From: Actinomycetota bacterium
Lineage (GTDB): Bacteria; Actinomycetota; Acidimicrobiia; Acidimicrobiales; AC-9
Direction of reading: 5' to 3'
Assembly: GCA_005888295.1 (NCBI GenBank)
Contig: VAWP01000045.1
Location: 3,342-43,323 of the forward strand
Length of the DNA: 39,982 nt
The translations under genes were made by a program, and so were the position numbers. Under the pieces are notes generated by a model. The model was not told the DNA's origin and ran no database searches. It saw nothing but the letters and a program-made list of their open reading frames with translations. Of the stretch, positions 10,525-18,045 are shown piece by piece; positions within the stretch are counted from its first letter, which is position 1, and each line of letters begins with the position of its first letter.

Positions 10525-12030
10525 GTGAGGGCAGGCCAGCCGGGCGGGGAGAAGGCGCACCTCACGTCCCCGACTCCAGTGCCGCTACCGCGGCCCGGCC
10601 TCCGAGATGATGCCCTGCGGGAGGCCTGCGGGGTGTTCGGCGTGCTCGCGCCCGGTGCGCCGGTCGCCCAGCTGACCTTCGACGGGCTCTATTCCCTTCA
10701 GCACCGGGGGCAGGAGTCGGCCGGGATGGCGGTCAGCGACGGCGAGACCATCACCGTCGTCAAGGACATGGGTCTGGTCACCAACGTGTTCGACGAGCGG
10801 ACGGTGGCGGCGCTCGAAGGCGACCTCGCCATCGGGCACACCCGGTACTCGACGACCGGGTCCAGCACGTGGCGCAACGCCCAGCCGGCCTACCGTTCGG
10901 TCGGCACGGCCGGCTTCGCCCTGGGTCACAACGGCAACCTCACCAACACGGCGGCGCTGGCCGAGCGGGCGGGGATGCTGCCCGGCGTCGTGGCCAGCGA
11001 CAGCGACCTGGTGGCCGAGCTGCTCTCCCTGGCGTTCTCCCCCGACGGGGCGGACGGCGGTGGTGAGCTGGAGGCGACGCTCACCAAGGTGTTGCCCGAC
11101 ATCGAGGGAGCGTTCTCGTTCGTGCTCATGGACGCAGAGCACCTCGTCGGTGTGCGCGACCCCAACGGCTTCCGCCCGCTGTGCCTGGGGCGCCTGGACG
11201 ATGGCTGGGTGCTGGCGTCGGAGACACCCGCGCTGGACGTGGTGGGCGCCCGCTTCGTGCGGGAGCTCGAGCCGGGCGAGATGGTCCTGATCGACCGGAC
11301 CGGCGTGCGCTCGGTCCATCCGTTCCCGGCGGAGAGGGTCGATCCCAAGCTGTGCATCTTCGAGCTGGTGTACTTCGCCCGCCCCGACAGCTTGCTCTAC
11401 GGCAAGGAGGTGCACGGGGCCCGCCGGCGCATGGGAGAGCTGCTGGCCGAGCAGGCTCCGGTCGACGCCGATCTCGTCATGGGCGTACCGGAGTCCGGCG
11501 TACCCGCGGCCGAGGGCTACGCCCGTCGGAGCGGCATCCCCTACGGGCAGGGGCTGGTGAAGAACCGCTACATCGGGCGCACGTTCATCGCGCCCACCCC
11601 CGAGGCGCGTGCCCGAGGCGTGCGGCGCAAGCTCAACCCCCTACGGGAGAACATCGTCGGCAAGCGGCTGATCGTCGTGGACGACTCGGTGATCCGGGGT
11701 ACGACGACGCGCGCCATGGTCGAGATGCTGCGCGACGCCGGCGCGGCGGAGATCCACCTCCGGGTGTCGTCCCCGCCCTACGCCTGGCCCTGCTTCTACG
11801 GCATCGACACGCCCAGCCGGGAGGACCTGCTCGCCGCCCAACTGTCGGTGGAGGAGATCGGCGCGTACCTGGGGACCGACTCCATCGCCTACCTCACCCT
11901 CGACAACCTGGAGCGGGCCATCGACGCTCCCGGGGCCGGGTTCTGCAGCGCCTGTCTCACCGGTGACTACCCGGTCGAGATCTCGCCCGCTCCCGCCAAG
12001 GAGGTCCTCGAGGTTGCCATCCGGGCCTGA
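10525..12030 (+). CDS. purF: Amidophosphoribosyltransferase, Fe-S type
   Basis: PurF makes phosphoribosylamine from PRPP and glutamine, the committed step of purine synthesis. The 501-residue protein carries a 34-residue propeptide ending at 'EA|CGVFGV', which exposes Cys35 as the N-terminal nucleophile. 'LQHRGQESAG' and 'GHTRYSTTG' belong to the glutaminase domain, and 'VVDDSVIRGTTTRAM' is the PRPP loop. The four cysteines that bind the 4Fe-4S cluster in the B. subtilis enzyme have counterparts here: 'LCIFELVYFARPDS', 'PCFYGID' and 'FCSAC'. The GTG at 10525 has GGGAG at 10511-10515. Purine nucleotides usually inhibit this family allosterically. The gene runs into purM with overlap. Confidence 0.96.
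   Translation: MRAGQPGGEKAHLTSPTPVPLPRPGLRDDALREACGVFGVLAPGAPVAQLTFDGLYSLQHRGQESAGMAVSDGETITVVKDMGLVTNVFDERTVAALEGDLAIGHTRYSTTGSSTWRNAQPAYRSVGTAGFALGHNGNLTNTAALAERAGMLPGVVASDSDLVAELLSLAFSPDGADGGGELEATLTKVLPDIEGAFSFVLMDAEHLVGVRDPNGFRPLCLGRLDDGWVLASETPALDVVGARFVRELEPGEMVLIDRTGVRSVHPFPAERVDPKLCIFELVYFARPDSLLYGKEVHGARRRMGELLAEQAPVDADLVMGVPESGVPAAEGYARRSGIPYGQGLVKNRYIGRTFIAPTPEARARGVRRKLNPLRENIVGKRLIVVDDSVIRGTTTRAMVEMLRDAGAAEIHLRVSSPPYAWPCFYGIDTPSREDLLAAQLSVEEIGAYLGTDSIAYLTLDNLERAIDAPGAGFCSACLTGDYPVEISPAPAKEVLEVAIRA
11998..12004 (+). promoter_or_regulatory. Shine-Dalgarno that sets the purM start
   Basis: AAGGAGG is a near-complete match to the 16S rRNA tail and lies inside the end of purF. The only start codon at the right distance in the purM frame is the TTG at 12014, 9 nt further on. 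This supports a rare TTG start for purM and translational coupling to purF. Confidence 0.6.
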
Positions 12031-13087
12031 CGGGGCTGGCCCGGGCAGCCGCGGGCTGACCTATGCCGACGCCGGCGTGGACATCGGCGCCGGCGAGCAG
12101 GCGGTGAAGCGCATCAAGGACGTCGTCCGGACGACCTACCGGCCCGAGGTCATGGGCGACCTGGGCGGCTTCGGCGGCATGTTCGCCCTGGCGAGCGAGC
12201 GCTACCGCCAGCCGGTCCTGGTCGCCGCCACCGACGGCGTCGGGACCAAGGCGCTGCTGGCGTCGATGACGGCGCGGCTGGACACCATCGGCATCGACCT
12301 GGTCGCCATGTGCGTCGACGACCTGGTGTGCCAGGGAGCCGAGCCGCTGTTCCTGCTGGACTACCTGGCGACGGGGCGGCTGGACCCCGATCGCGCCGAG
12401 CGGGTGGTCAGCGGGATCGCCGAGGGGTGCCGGCAGGCGGGCTGCGCGCTCATCGGCGGAGAGATGGCCGAGCACCCCGACGCCATGGCCGCCGACACGT
12501 TCGATCTCGCCGGCTTCGCCGTCGGGGTCGTCGAGCGGGACGAGGTCCTCGGCGCCGCGCGCGTCCGTCCGGGCGACGTGCTCATCGGCCTGGTGTCCCC
12601 GGGGTTGCGCTGCAACGGGTACTCGCTCGCCCGGCGGGCGCTGCTCGAGGTGGGAGGCCGGTCGCTCGACGACCCGGCGTACGCGGGAGCCGCCCACAGC
12701 CTGGCCCAGGAGCTGATGGAGCCCTCGGTCATCTACGCCCCTGCGGTCCTCGCCCTGGCGAGGGAGGTGGGGGTGAGGGCCCTGGCCCACGTCACCGGCG
12801 GAGGCATCGCCGCCAACCTGGCCCGGGTGCTCCCCGGCGCATGCGACGCGGTGGTCGACCGTTCGACCTGGGAGGTGCCGCCGCTGTTCGCGGAGATCCA
12901 GCGGGCCGGCAGGGTGCCCGATACCGAGATGGATCGTGTCTTCAACCTCGGGGTGGGTATGGTCGCTGTGGTGGATGCCGCGGACGCTGGCCGAGCTCTT
13001 GACGTGCTGGGGGAGAATGGCCGGCGGGCCGTACCCATAGGCCGGATCCTGTCGAGCGGGGCGGGACAGGTCCACATGGAGGGCTGA
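12014..13087 (+). CDS. purM: AIR synthetase
   Basis: PurM closes the imidazole ring, turning FGAM into AIR with ATP. 'GLTYADAGVDI', 'LVAATDGVGTK', 'GGEMAEHPD' and 'HVTGGGIAANLARVLP' are the family signatures, and the length from the TTG at 12014 (357 residues) is normal. The frame is open further upstream inside purF, but that segment encodes an Arg/Pro/Ser-rich shadow. The AAGGAGG at 11998-12004 fits the TTG, which lies 17 nt before the purF stop codon ends. The next gene starts 4 nt after the purM stop. PurM with PurF here and PurD upstream leaves the GAR transformylase (purN or purT) missing from the window. Confidence 0.94.
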   Translation: MPSGPDGAGPGSRGLTYADAGVDIGAGEQAVKRIKDVVRTTYRPEVMGDLGGFGGMFALASERYRQPVLVAATDGVGTKALLASMTARLDTIGIDLVAMCVDDLVCQGAEPLFLLDYLATGRLDPDRAERVVSGIAEGCRQAGCALIGGEMAEHPDAMAADTFDLAGFAVGVVERDEVLGAARVRPGDVLIGLVSPGLRCNGYSLARRALLEVGGRSLDDPAYAGAAHSLAQELMEPSVIYAPAVLALAREVGVRALAHVTGGGIAANLARVLPGACDAVVDRSTWEVPPLFAEIQRAGRVPDTEMDRVFNLGVGMVAVVDAADAGRALDVLGENGRRAVPIGRILSSGAGQVHMEG

Positions 13088-13091
13088 GCGG

Positions 13092-13496
13092 ATGCCCAGG
13101 GTGCTCGTGGTGGAGGACGAGCCCGTCATCCTGCGTCTCCTCGAGGAGACGCTGGCGGGTGACGGTGCAGACGTGGTCACCGTCCGCGACGCCGACGAGG
13201 CCCTCAAGGCCCTGGGTCAGCAGCGGTTCGACGTCGTGCTCGTCGACCTGCTGCTCCCGGGCCAGCCGGGCTGGAGGGTGGTCGAGCAGTTGCGGGACGG
13301 GACCCCGGTGGTGGTCGTGTCGGCCCGAGCCACCCCGACCAACCTGACCCGGGCCTTCGACCTCGGCGCCGTCGACGTCTTCGGCAAGCCCTTCGACCCG
13401 CTCGAGCTGAGCGCCTGCGTGAACAAGGTCGCCGGGCTGGCGGCCGAGGGTCTCGACGCCCACCGGCAGGCGGCGCGGACCCGGCGCAACGCGTGA
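13092..13496 (+). CDS. Stand-alone response-regulator receiver protein
   Basis: This 134-residue protein is a single receiver (CheY-like) domain with no output domain. The acidic pair Glu8-Asp9 lies in 'VVEDEP', the phospho-acceptor is Asp52 in 'VVLVDLLLPG', the switch Ser is at 77 ('VVVSARA') and the conserved Lys is at 99 in 'FGKPFD', so the phosphorylation site is complete. The last 25 residues are basic and could bind a partner or nucleic acid. It lies 4 nt after purM and overlaps pyrE by a GTGA, so it is cotranscribed with nucleotide genes. No histidine kinase is adjacent, so its phosphodonor and target are unknown. Single-domain receivers usually act by protein-protein contact. Confidence 0.85.
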   Translation: MPRVLVVEDEPVILRLLEETLAGDGADVVTVRDADEALKALGQQRFDVVLVDLLLPGQPGWRVVEQLRDGTPVVVVSARATPTNLTRAFDLGAVDVFGKPFDPLELSACVNKVAGLAAEGLDAHRQAARTRRNA

Positions 13497-14059
13497 GGCC
13501 GGACGCTCCTCCTTCCCTGTCGGCCCTGCGTGACCACCTGCTCGCCCACTCCGTGCGTCGCGGCGACTTCGTGCTCAAGTCGGGCCGCCGGAGCAACTGG
13601 TTCGTCGACGCCAAGCAGACGGCGTGCCGGCCCGAGGGCATGCTGCTCATGGTCGACGGCGTGCTCTCGGTGCTGCCCGAGGACGTGACGGCGATCGGCG
13701 GGCTCACGATGGGTGCCGACCCGGTGGCCTTCGCCACCGCGGCTGTCGGCAACCTGCGGGGGTGGTCGCTCAAGTCCTTCAGCGTGCGCAAGGAGGCCAA
13801 GGACCACGGCGGCGGCGGGCGCATCGCCGGCGCCGTCGACCCCGGAGACCGGGTGGTGCTGACCGAGGACGCCGTGACCCGGGGGACCTCGCTGCTCGAG
13901 GCCGCCGCCGTCGTGCGGGCGGCCGGGGCCGACCCGGTGATGATCGTGACGGTCGTCGACCGCGGTGGGACGTGCGCGGCCATGGCCGAAGCCGAGGGCA
14001 TCGACTTCCGTGCCCTCGTCACCGCCCCCGACCTCGGTTTCGACTACGAGGGGCCGTAG
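13493..14059 (+). CDS. pyrE: Orotate phosphoribosyltransferase
   Basis: PyrE makes OMP from orotate and PRPP in pyrimidine synthesis. The 188-residue protein has the family's 'FVLKSGRRSNWFVDAKQ' loop, the catalytic 'RKEAKDHGGGGRI' segment with its lysines, and a PRPP-binding motif 'VVLTEDAVTRGTSLLEA' (the usual acidic pair is Glu-Asp here). Other type I phosphoribosyltransferases lack the 'RKxxKxHG' loop, so the assignment is fairly firm. It begins in a GTGA overlap with the receiver gene, which places a pyrimidine gene at the end of a purF-purM operon. It converges with the E1 gene across a gap of about 180 nt that shows no clear terminator. Confidence 0.88.
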   Translation: MRPDAPPSLSALRDHLLAHSVRRGDFVLKSGRRSNWFVDAKQTACRPEGMLLMVDGVLSVLPEDVTAIGGLTMGADPVAFATAAVGNLRGWSLKSFSVRKEAKDHGGGGRIAGAVDPGDRVVLTEDAVTRGTSLLEAAAVVRAAGADPVMIVTVVDRGGTCAAMAEAEGIDFRALVTAPDLGFDYEGP

Positions 14060-14242
14060 GCCGGCTCGACCGTTTCTCCTCGCGACAAGTTCGGCACGCC
14101 GCAGCTCCGTCAGGCCAACCTGCAGTGCCTATACCGCATTTCCGTGGCATCAACGCGACGAGAACGAGTCGTGGCGACGGGTGGGGCGAACCTGCAGCGG
14201 TTGGACCCGGGCCCCGGACTTCCGGCGCCCGCCGCCCTCGTG

Positions 14243-16361
14243 CTACTCCGCCAGCAGAGAACGCGCCGCGACCAGGATCTCGTCGGTGCCGATGGAGACG
14301 GCGGCCTCGAGGGGGGCGGCGTAGGGCATGGCGGGGACGTCGGCCATGGCCAGGCGTCGCACGGGCGCGTCGAGGTCGAAGAAGGCGTCGGCCGCGACCA
14401 GGGCGGCCACCTCGGCGCCGACCCCGAAGCTGACGTTGTCCTCGTGCACGACCAGGACCCGCCCGCAGCGCCGGGCCGAGTCCACCACGGTGTCCCGGTC
14501 GAGGGGATTGATCGTGCGCAGGTCGACCACCTCGATCGACGCCTCGCCCTCCAGGGCCTCGGCCGCCTCGAGGGCCAGGTGGCGGTGCAGCCCGTAGGTG
14601 ACGATGGCCAGGTCGCGGCCTTCGCGGACCACCTCGGCGACCCCGATGGGGACGGTCCAGTCGCCCTCGGGGACCGGTCCCTTGATCAGGCGGTAGGTCT
14701 TCTTGTGCTCGAGGAACAGCACCGGGTCGGGATCAGCCACGGCCTCCCGGAGCATCCCGGCCACGTCCGCGGGCGTCGAGGGCACGACGACCTTGAGCCC
14801 GGCGACGTGGCCGTAGAAGGCCTCGACGGCCTGCGAGTGATAGAGGGCACCGTGGACGCCGCCTCCCCAGGGCGCCCTGATGACCAGGGGAACCTCGAAG
14901 GCGCCGTTGGAGCGGTAGTGGAGCTTGGCGGCCTCGCTCACGATCTGGTCGAACGCCGAGTGGATGAAGTCGGCGAACTGGATCTCAGCGATGGGGCGCA
15001 GCCCGGCGAGCGCCAGCCCGATACCGATCCCCACGATCGAGGACTCGGCCAGCGGTGTGTCGATCACCCGCGCGTCCCCGAAGGTCGCGTGGAGCCCCTC
15101 AGTTGCCCGAAAGACGCCGCCTCTCGGCCCCACGTCCTCGCCCAGGATCATCACCCGCTCGTCGGCGGCGAGCAGGTCGTGCTGGGCCTGGCGGAGGGCG
15201 TCCACGATCGTGCGCTCGGGGCCCGGACCCGCCGGCGGGCGCCGGTCGGATCTCGGCGGGCGGGGCTCGGCCAGATCGGCGGGCGCCCCCGGGATGGCGC
15301 CCAGGGGGCGGGCCCACACCCTGGTGAACGCGGTCGTCGCCTCGCTCGCGGCAGCCGCCTCGGCCCTGTTGGCGGCGTCCTCCACCTCGGCCTTGACCTC
15401 GGCCTCGAGCTCCTCCTCGCGTCGCTCGGACAGGAGGCGCTGCTCGATGAGGTACTGCCGCATGCGCACCAACGGGTCCTTCTTGCGCCACAGCTCGACC
15501 TCGGCGGGAGTGCGGTAGCTGCGGTCGTCGTCGTCGGAGGTGTGCCCCAGGTAGCGGTAGGTCTTGCACTCGACCAGAACGGCGCCCTCACCCTTGCGGG
15601 CGTGGCGGATGGCCGAGTGGGTCGCGGCGTAGACGTCGATGGGATCGTTGCCGTCCACGATCACGCCGGTCAACCGGTAGGAGTGGGCGTGCTCGGCGAT
15701 GTTCTCGACCGCCGACTCCTTGGAGAGGGGAACGGAGATGGCGTAGCCGTTGTTCTCGCACACGAAGACGATGGGCAGGCGGTGGATCCCGGCGAAGTTG
15801 AGCGACTCGTGGAAGTCGCCCTTCGAGGCGGCGCCGTCGCCGAAGTAGCACATGACGACGTCGTCGCGTTCCGCGTGCTTGGCCGCCAGGGCCATGCCGA
15901 CGGCGTGGGGAAGGTGGGTAGCGATCGGCGACGAGCCGCTGATGATCCGCCGGCCGGCGTGCCCCCAGTGGTTCGGCATCTGACGGCCACCCGAGCACGG
16001 GTCGTCGGGGCGGGCGAAGACCCCGAGCAGCACCTCGTACGGCGTCATCCCCAGGGCGAGCACGACCCCGAGGTCTCGGTAGTAGGGCAGGACCGGATCG
16101 ACGCCCGCCCGGGTGGCCCAGGCGGAGCCGACCTGAGCTCCCTCGTGGCCCTGCGAGCTCACCACGAAGGGGGCCTTGCCCATACGGTTGAGGGCCCAGG
16201 TCTTCTGGTCGAGCACCCGCGCCAACAGGATGGTGCGGTACATCCCGAGCAGGTCGGCGTCGGTCAGGCCGAGCTCGCTGTGACGGTCGTGGATGTGGAG
16301 TGCGGCCAGCTCTTCCGCGCTCGTCGAGCGGGCCGGCTCAGCGATCGAGGACAGAGGCCAT
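14243..16361 (-). CDS. Branched-chain 2-oxoacid dehydrogenase E1, alpha-beta fusion, frameshifted near its start
   Basis: E1 decarboxylates a 2-oxo acid on thiamine diphosphate and passes the acyl group to E2. The alpha half (about 320 residues) has the ThDP motif beginning 'GDGAASKGDFHE' and ending 'CENNGYA'. An Ala/Pro-rich linker leads to a complete beta half ('LGEDVGPRGGVF', 'EIQFADF', 'HEDN'). The intact frame reaches from an ATG at 16243 to the stop at 14243 (666 residues). A better start is the ATG at 16361, which overlaps the leucine dehydrogenase stop as TGATG and follows a G-rich stretch, but its frame stops after 7 codons. The E1 frame, open back to 16361-16363, has family-like sequence ('EELAAL', 'LTDADLLGMYRT') before 16243. 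One extra base near 16340-16350 would explain this. The neighbour suggests branched-chain substrates; pyruvate is the alternative. Confidence 0.82.
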
Positions 16362-17449
16362 CACCCCCCTGTGACGGTGGCTCGCGCCGCTCCGGCACGT
16401 CCCGACCGACCGTACCCCGCCAGCCTGCGCTCGGCCATGCGGTCGGCCACGTTCGTCGGGCTCGCGCCCTCGGTCTTCGCCTCGTCCAGTACCGCCATGG
16501 TGGTGTCGAAGATGGTGCGGACCCTGGTGGAGGCCAGCTCGCGCCGGTGGCTGACGAGCTCCTGGGCGATGTTGATGATCCCGCCCGCGTTGGCGACGTA
16601 GTCGGGCACGAAGGTGATGCCGGCCTCGACGAGCAGCCGGGCGCACTGCGGCTCGGCGAGCTGGTTGTTGGCCGCCCCGACGATCGCCTCGCAGCGAAGC
16701 TCGCTGATGCGCTCGGGCGTGATCACCCCCCCGAGGGCGCACGGCGAGAAGATGTCGCACTCGGCGGCGTGGGCCTGCTCGGGAGGCACCGACGCCAGCC
16801 CGAGAGCGCTCGTGGCCCTCGCCACGACGGCCTCGTCGACGTCGCTGGCCACGACGACCGCTCCCTCATCCACCAGGTGGCGGGCCAGGGCGAGACCCAC
16901 CTTGCCCACACCGCTGACCACGACGCGCCGGCCCCGGAGGTCGGGCGAGCCCCACAGGTGGGTCGCGAGCGCCAGCATGGCCTGGAGGACGCCGAGGGCG
17001 GTGGCGGCCGAGGGGTCCCCCGAACCACCCAGCGAGCGGCTGGTGCCCGTCACGTACCTGGTCTCCTGGCGCATCAGGTCCATGTCGGCCTGGGTCGTGC
17101 CCACGTCCTCGGCGGTGAGGTAGCTCCCCCCGAGGCGCTCGACGTGGCGGGCGTACGCCCGCAGCAGGGCCTCGGTCTTGATCAGGGCCGGGTCACCGAG
17201 GATCACCGCCTTGCCGCCGCCGAGGTCGAGCCCGGCGACCGCCGCCTTGTAGGTCATGGCCCTGGACAGGGCCAGCACGTCCTCCAGGGCGTCGTCCTCG
17301 TTGGCGTAGGAGCGGAAGCGGACGCCGCCGAGCGCCGGGCCCAGCTGGGTCGAGTGCACGGCGATGATCGCCCGCAGGCCGCTCGCCCCGTCGTGGCAGA
17401 ACACGACTTCCTCGTGTCCATCGCCAGCGATGCGGTCGAAGAGGTGCAC
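16361..17449 (-). CDS. Leucine (branched-chain amino acid) dehydrogenase
   Basis: The enzyme oxidatively deaminates leucine, valine or isoleucine to 2-oxo acids with NAD. From the GTG at 17449 the protein has 362 residues, and the catalytic lysines fall at Lys68 ('MTYKAA') and Lys80 ('GGGKAVI'), the same numbering as characterised leucine dehydrogenases; this is why I chose that start. 'VVFCHDGASGLRAIIA' and 'LGPALGG' are substrate-domain signatures, and 'VSGVGKVGLALARHL' is the Rossmann motif. The open frame extends about 200 nt further upstream but without family similarity. The stop overlaps the ATG of the E1 gene by 1 nt, so the 2-oxo acid product would pass to the co-translated E1. Valine or phenylalanine preference cannot be excluded. 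Confidence 0.88.
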   Translation of the reverse strand: MHLFDRIAGDGHEEVVFCHDGASGLRAIIAVHSTQLGPALGGVRFRSYANEDDALEDVLALSRAMTYKAAVAGLDLGGGKAVILGDPALIKTEALLRAYARHVERLGGSYLTAEDVGTTQADMDLMRQETRYVTGTSRSLGGSGDPSAATALGVLQAMLALATHLWGSPDLRGRRVVVSGVGKVGLALARHLVDEGAVVVASDVDEAVVARATSALGLASVPPEQAHAAECDIFSPCALGGVITPERISELRCEAIVGAANNQLAEPQCARLLVEAGITFVPDYVANAGGIINIAQELVSHRRELASTRVRTIFDTTMAVLDEAKTEGASPTNVADRMAERRLAGYGRSGRAGAARATVTGG

Positions 17450-17558
17450 CTGGATCCAGGGTAGCCCCGCCGACGCCCGGTCCCGAGCGCCCCAGGGAAC
17501 GGCGGTTGGCAGCGTCCCTGGCCAGGAACTAGTCGCTCCGGGCCACAGAGATGGTCCG

Positions 17559-17574
17559 CTTGGTCTATCGACCA
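17559..17574. promoter_or_regulatory. Palindromic operator candidate upstream of bldC
   Basis: TTGGTC and its exact complement GACCAA flank a 4-nt centre (TATC). The palindrome overlaps the expected -35 region for the -10 hexamer at 17591 and lies between the divergent leucine dehydrogenase and bldC genes, so it could control either. The binding protein is unknown; GntR- and LacI-type repressors use sites of this size. Confidence 0.4.
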
Positions 17575-17590
17575 ACAATCGGTCGTGTCG

Positions 17591-17596
17591 TACCTT
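17591..17596 (+). promoter_or_regulatory. Candidate -10 element for bldC
   Basis: TACCTT lies about 17 nt after the palindrome centre and would start transcription near 17603, giving a 26-nt leader with GAAGGGA at about 17617-17623 as ribosome-binding site. The same hexamer precedes the malic enzyme gene. Confidence 0.35.
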
Positions 17597-17628
17597 CGAG
17601 GGAGAAACCGGACCCTGAAGGGAACTCC

Positions 17629-17868
17629 ATGCCAACCAATCCACAGCCGACACCCACCCGCGACGGGAGCTCCGCCGACCAGGGCCAGCCCGATGCCTTG
17701 CTCACGCCGGGCGAAGTGGCGACGTTGTTTCGCGTCAATCCCAAGACCGTGACCCGCTGGGCACGGGCCGGCAAGCTCACGGCCATCCGCACGCTGGGGG
17801 GACACCGGCGCTTCCGGGCGTCGGAGATCCGCGACTGCCTCGATCGCACCGAGTACGAAGAGGCCTGA
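17629..17868 (+). CDS. bldC: BldC-type MerR-like DNA-binding regulator
   Basis: BldC is a small MerR-like regulator that controls development in Streptomyces and is widespread in actinobacteria. The 79-residue protein has a disordered N-terminal 22 residues, a helix-turn-helix at about 25-48 ('LLTPGEVATLFRVNPKTVTR') and a wing 'TLGGHRRFR' at about 55-63. This is a strong match to BldC and also to the excisionase-like MerR group. It has no dimerisation coiled coil, and BldC-type proteins are known to bind head-to-tail on direct repeats. The ATG at 17629 follows GAAGGGA at normal spacing; an upstream extension of the frame is not conserved. Its targets in this organism are unknown. Confidence 0.88.
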   Translation: MPTNPQPTPTRDGSSADQGQPDALLTPGEVATLFRVNPKTVTRWARAGKLTAIRTLGGHRRFRASEIRDCLDRTEYEEA

Positions 17869-17883
17869 TCCGGGGCGATCCCA

Positions 17884-17906
17884 TCGGGCCTGCCGAGCGG
17901 GCCCGA
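17884..17906 (+). terminator. GC hairpin after bldC
   Basis: TCGGGCC (17884-17890) pairs exactly with GGCCCGA (17900-17906) around a 9-nt loop, 16 nt after the bldC stop. No T run follows, so it is at best an unconventional terminator of the kind proposed for high-GC actinobacteria. Confidence 0.35.
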
Positions 17907-17921
17907 CCGACTCTCGAGGAC

Positions 17922-17961
17922 CCGGTGGCGGCCGGGTGTGACGGGCGCCGGTGGCGGCCGG
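17922..17961. repeat. Pair of 14-nt direct repeats
   Basis: CCGGTGGCGGCCGG occurs at 17922-17935 and again at 17948-17961, 26 nt apart, in the gap between bldC and the malic enzyme gene. It may be a regulator site or just high-GC slippage. Confidence 0.4.
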
Positions 17962-18007
17962 CAGGGGTGGGCTCTTGGCGGGTGCAAGCGTGGGGGGCGA
18001 CGAGGCG

Positions 18008-18037
18008 TTGGCCGCCCTCCTGGTAGGGCTGTACCTT
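18008..18037 (+). promoter_or_regulatory. Candidate promoter for the malic enzyme gene
   Basis: TTGGCC (18008-18013) and TACCTT (18032-18037) are 18 nt apart. The -10 ends 8 nt before the ATG at 18046 and there is no Shine-Dalgarno, so the transcript would be leaderless or almost so. Confidence 0.4.
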
Positions 18038-18045
18038 CGCGGCCC

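Noticed and set aside
14060-14242. Possible small gene or terminator between pyrE and the E1 gene
   Set aside because: The only open frames are extensions of shadows, and the only hairpin seen is a 5-bp stem (14214-14225) with no T run.
14144-17464. 1106-codon plus-strand open frame opposite the E1 and leucine dehydrogenase genes
   Set aside because: It lies on the complementary strand of two well-recognised genes and is rich in G/V/D/R/H, the usual shadow of high-GC coding sequence.
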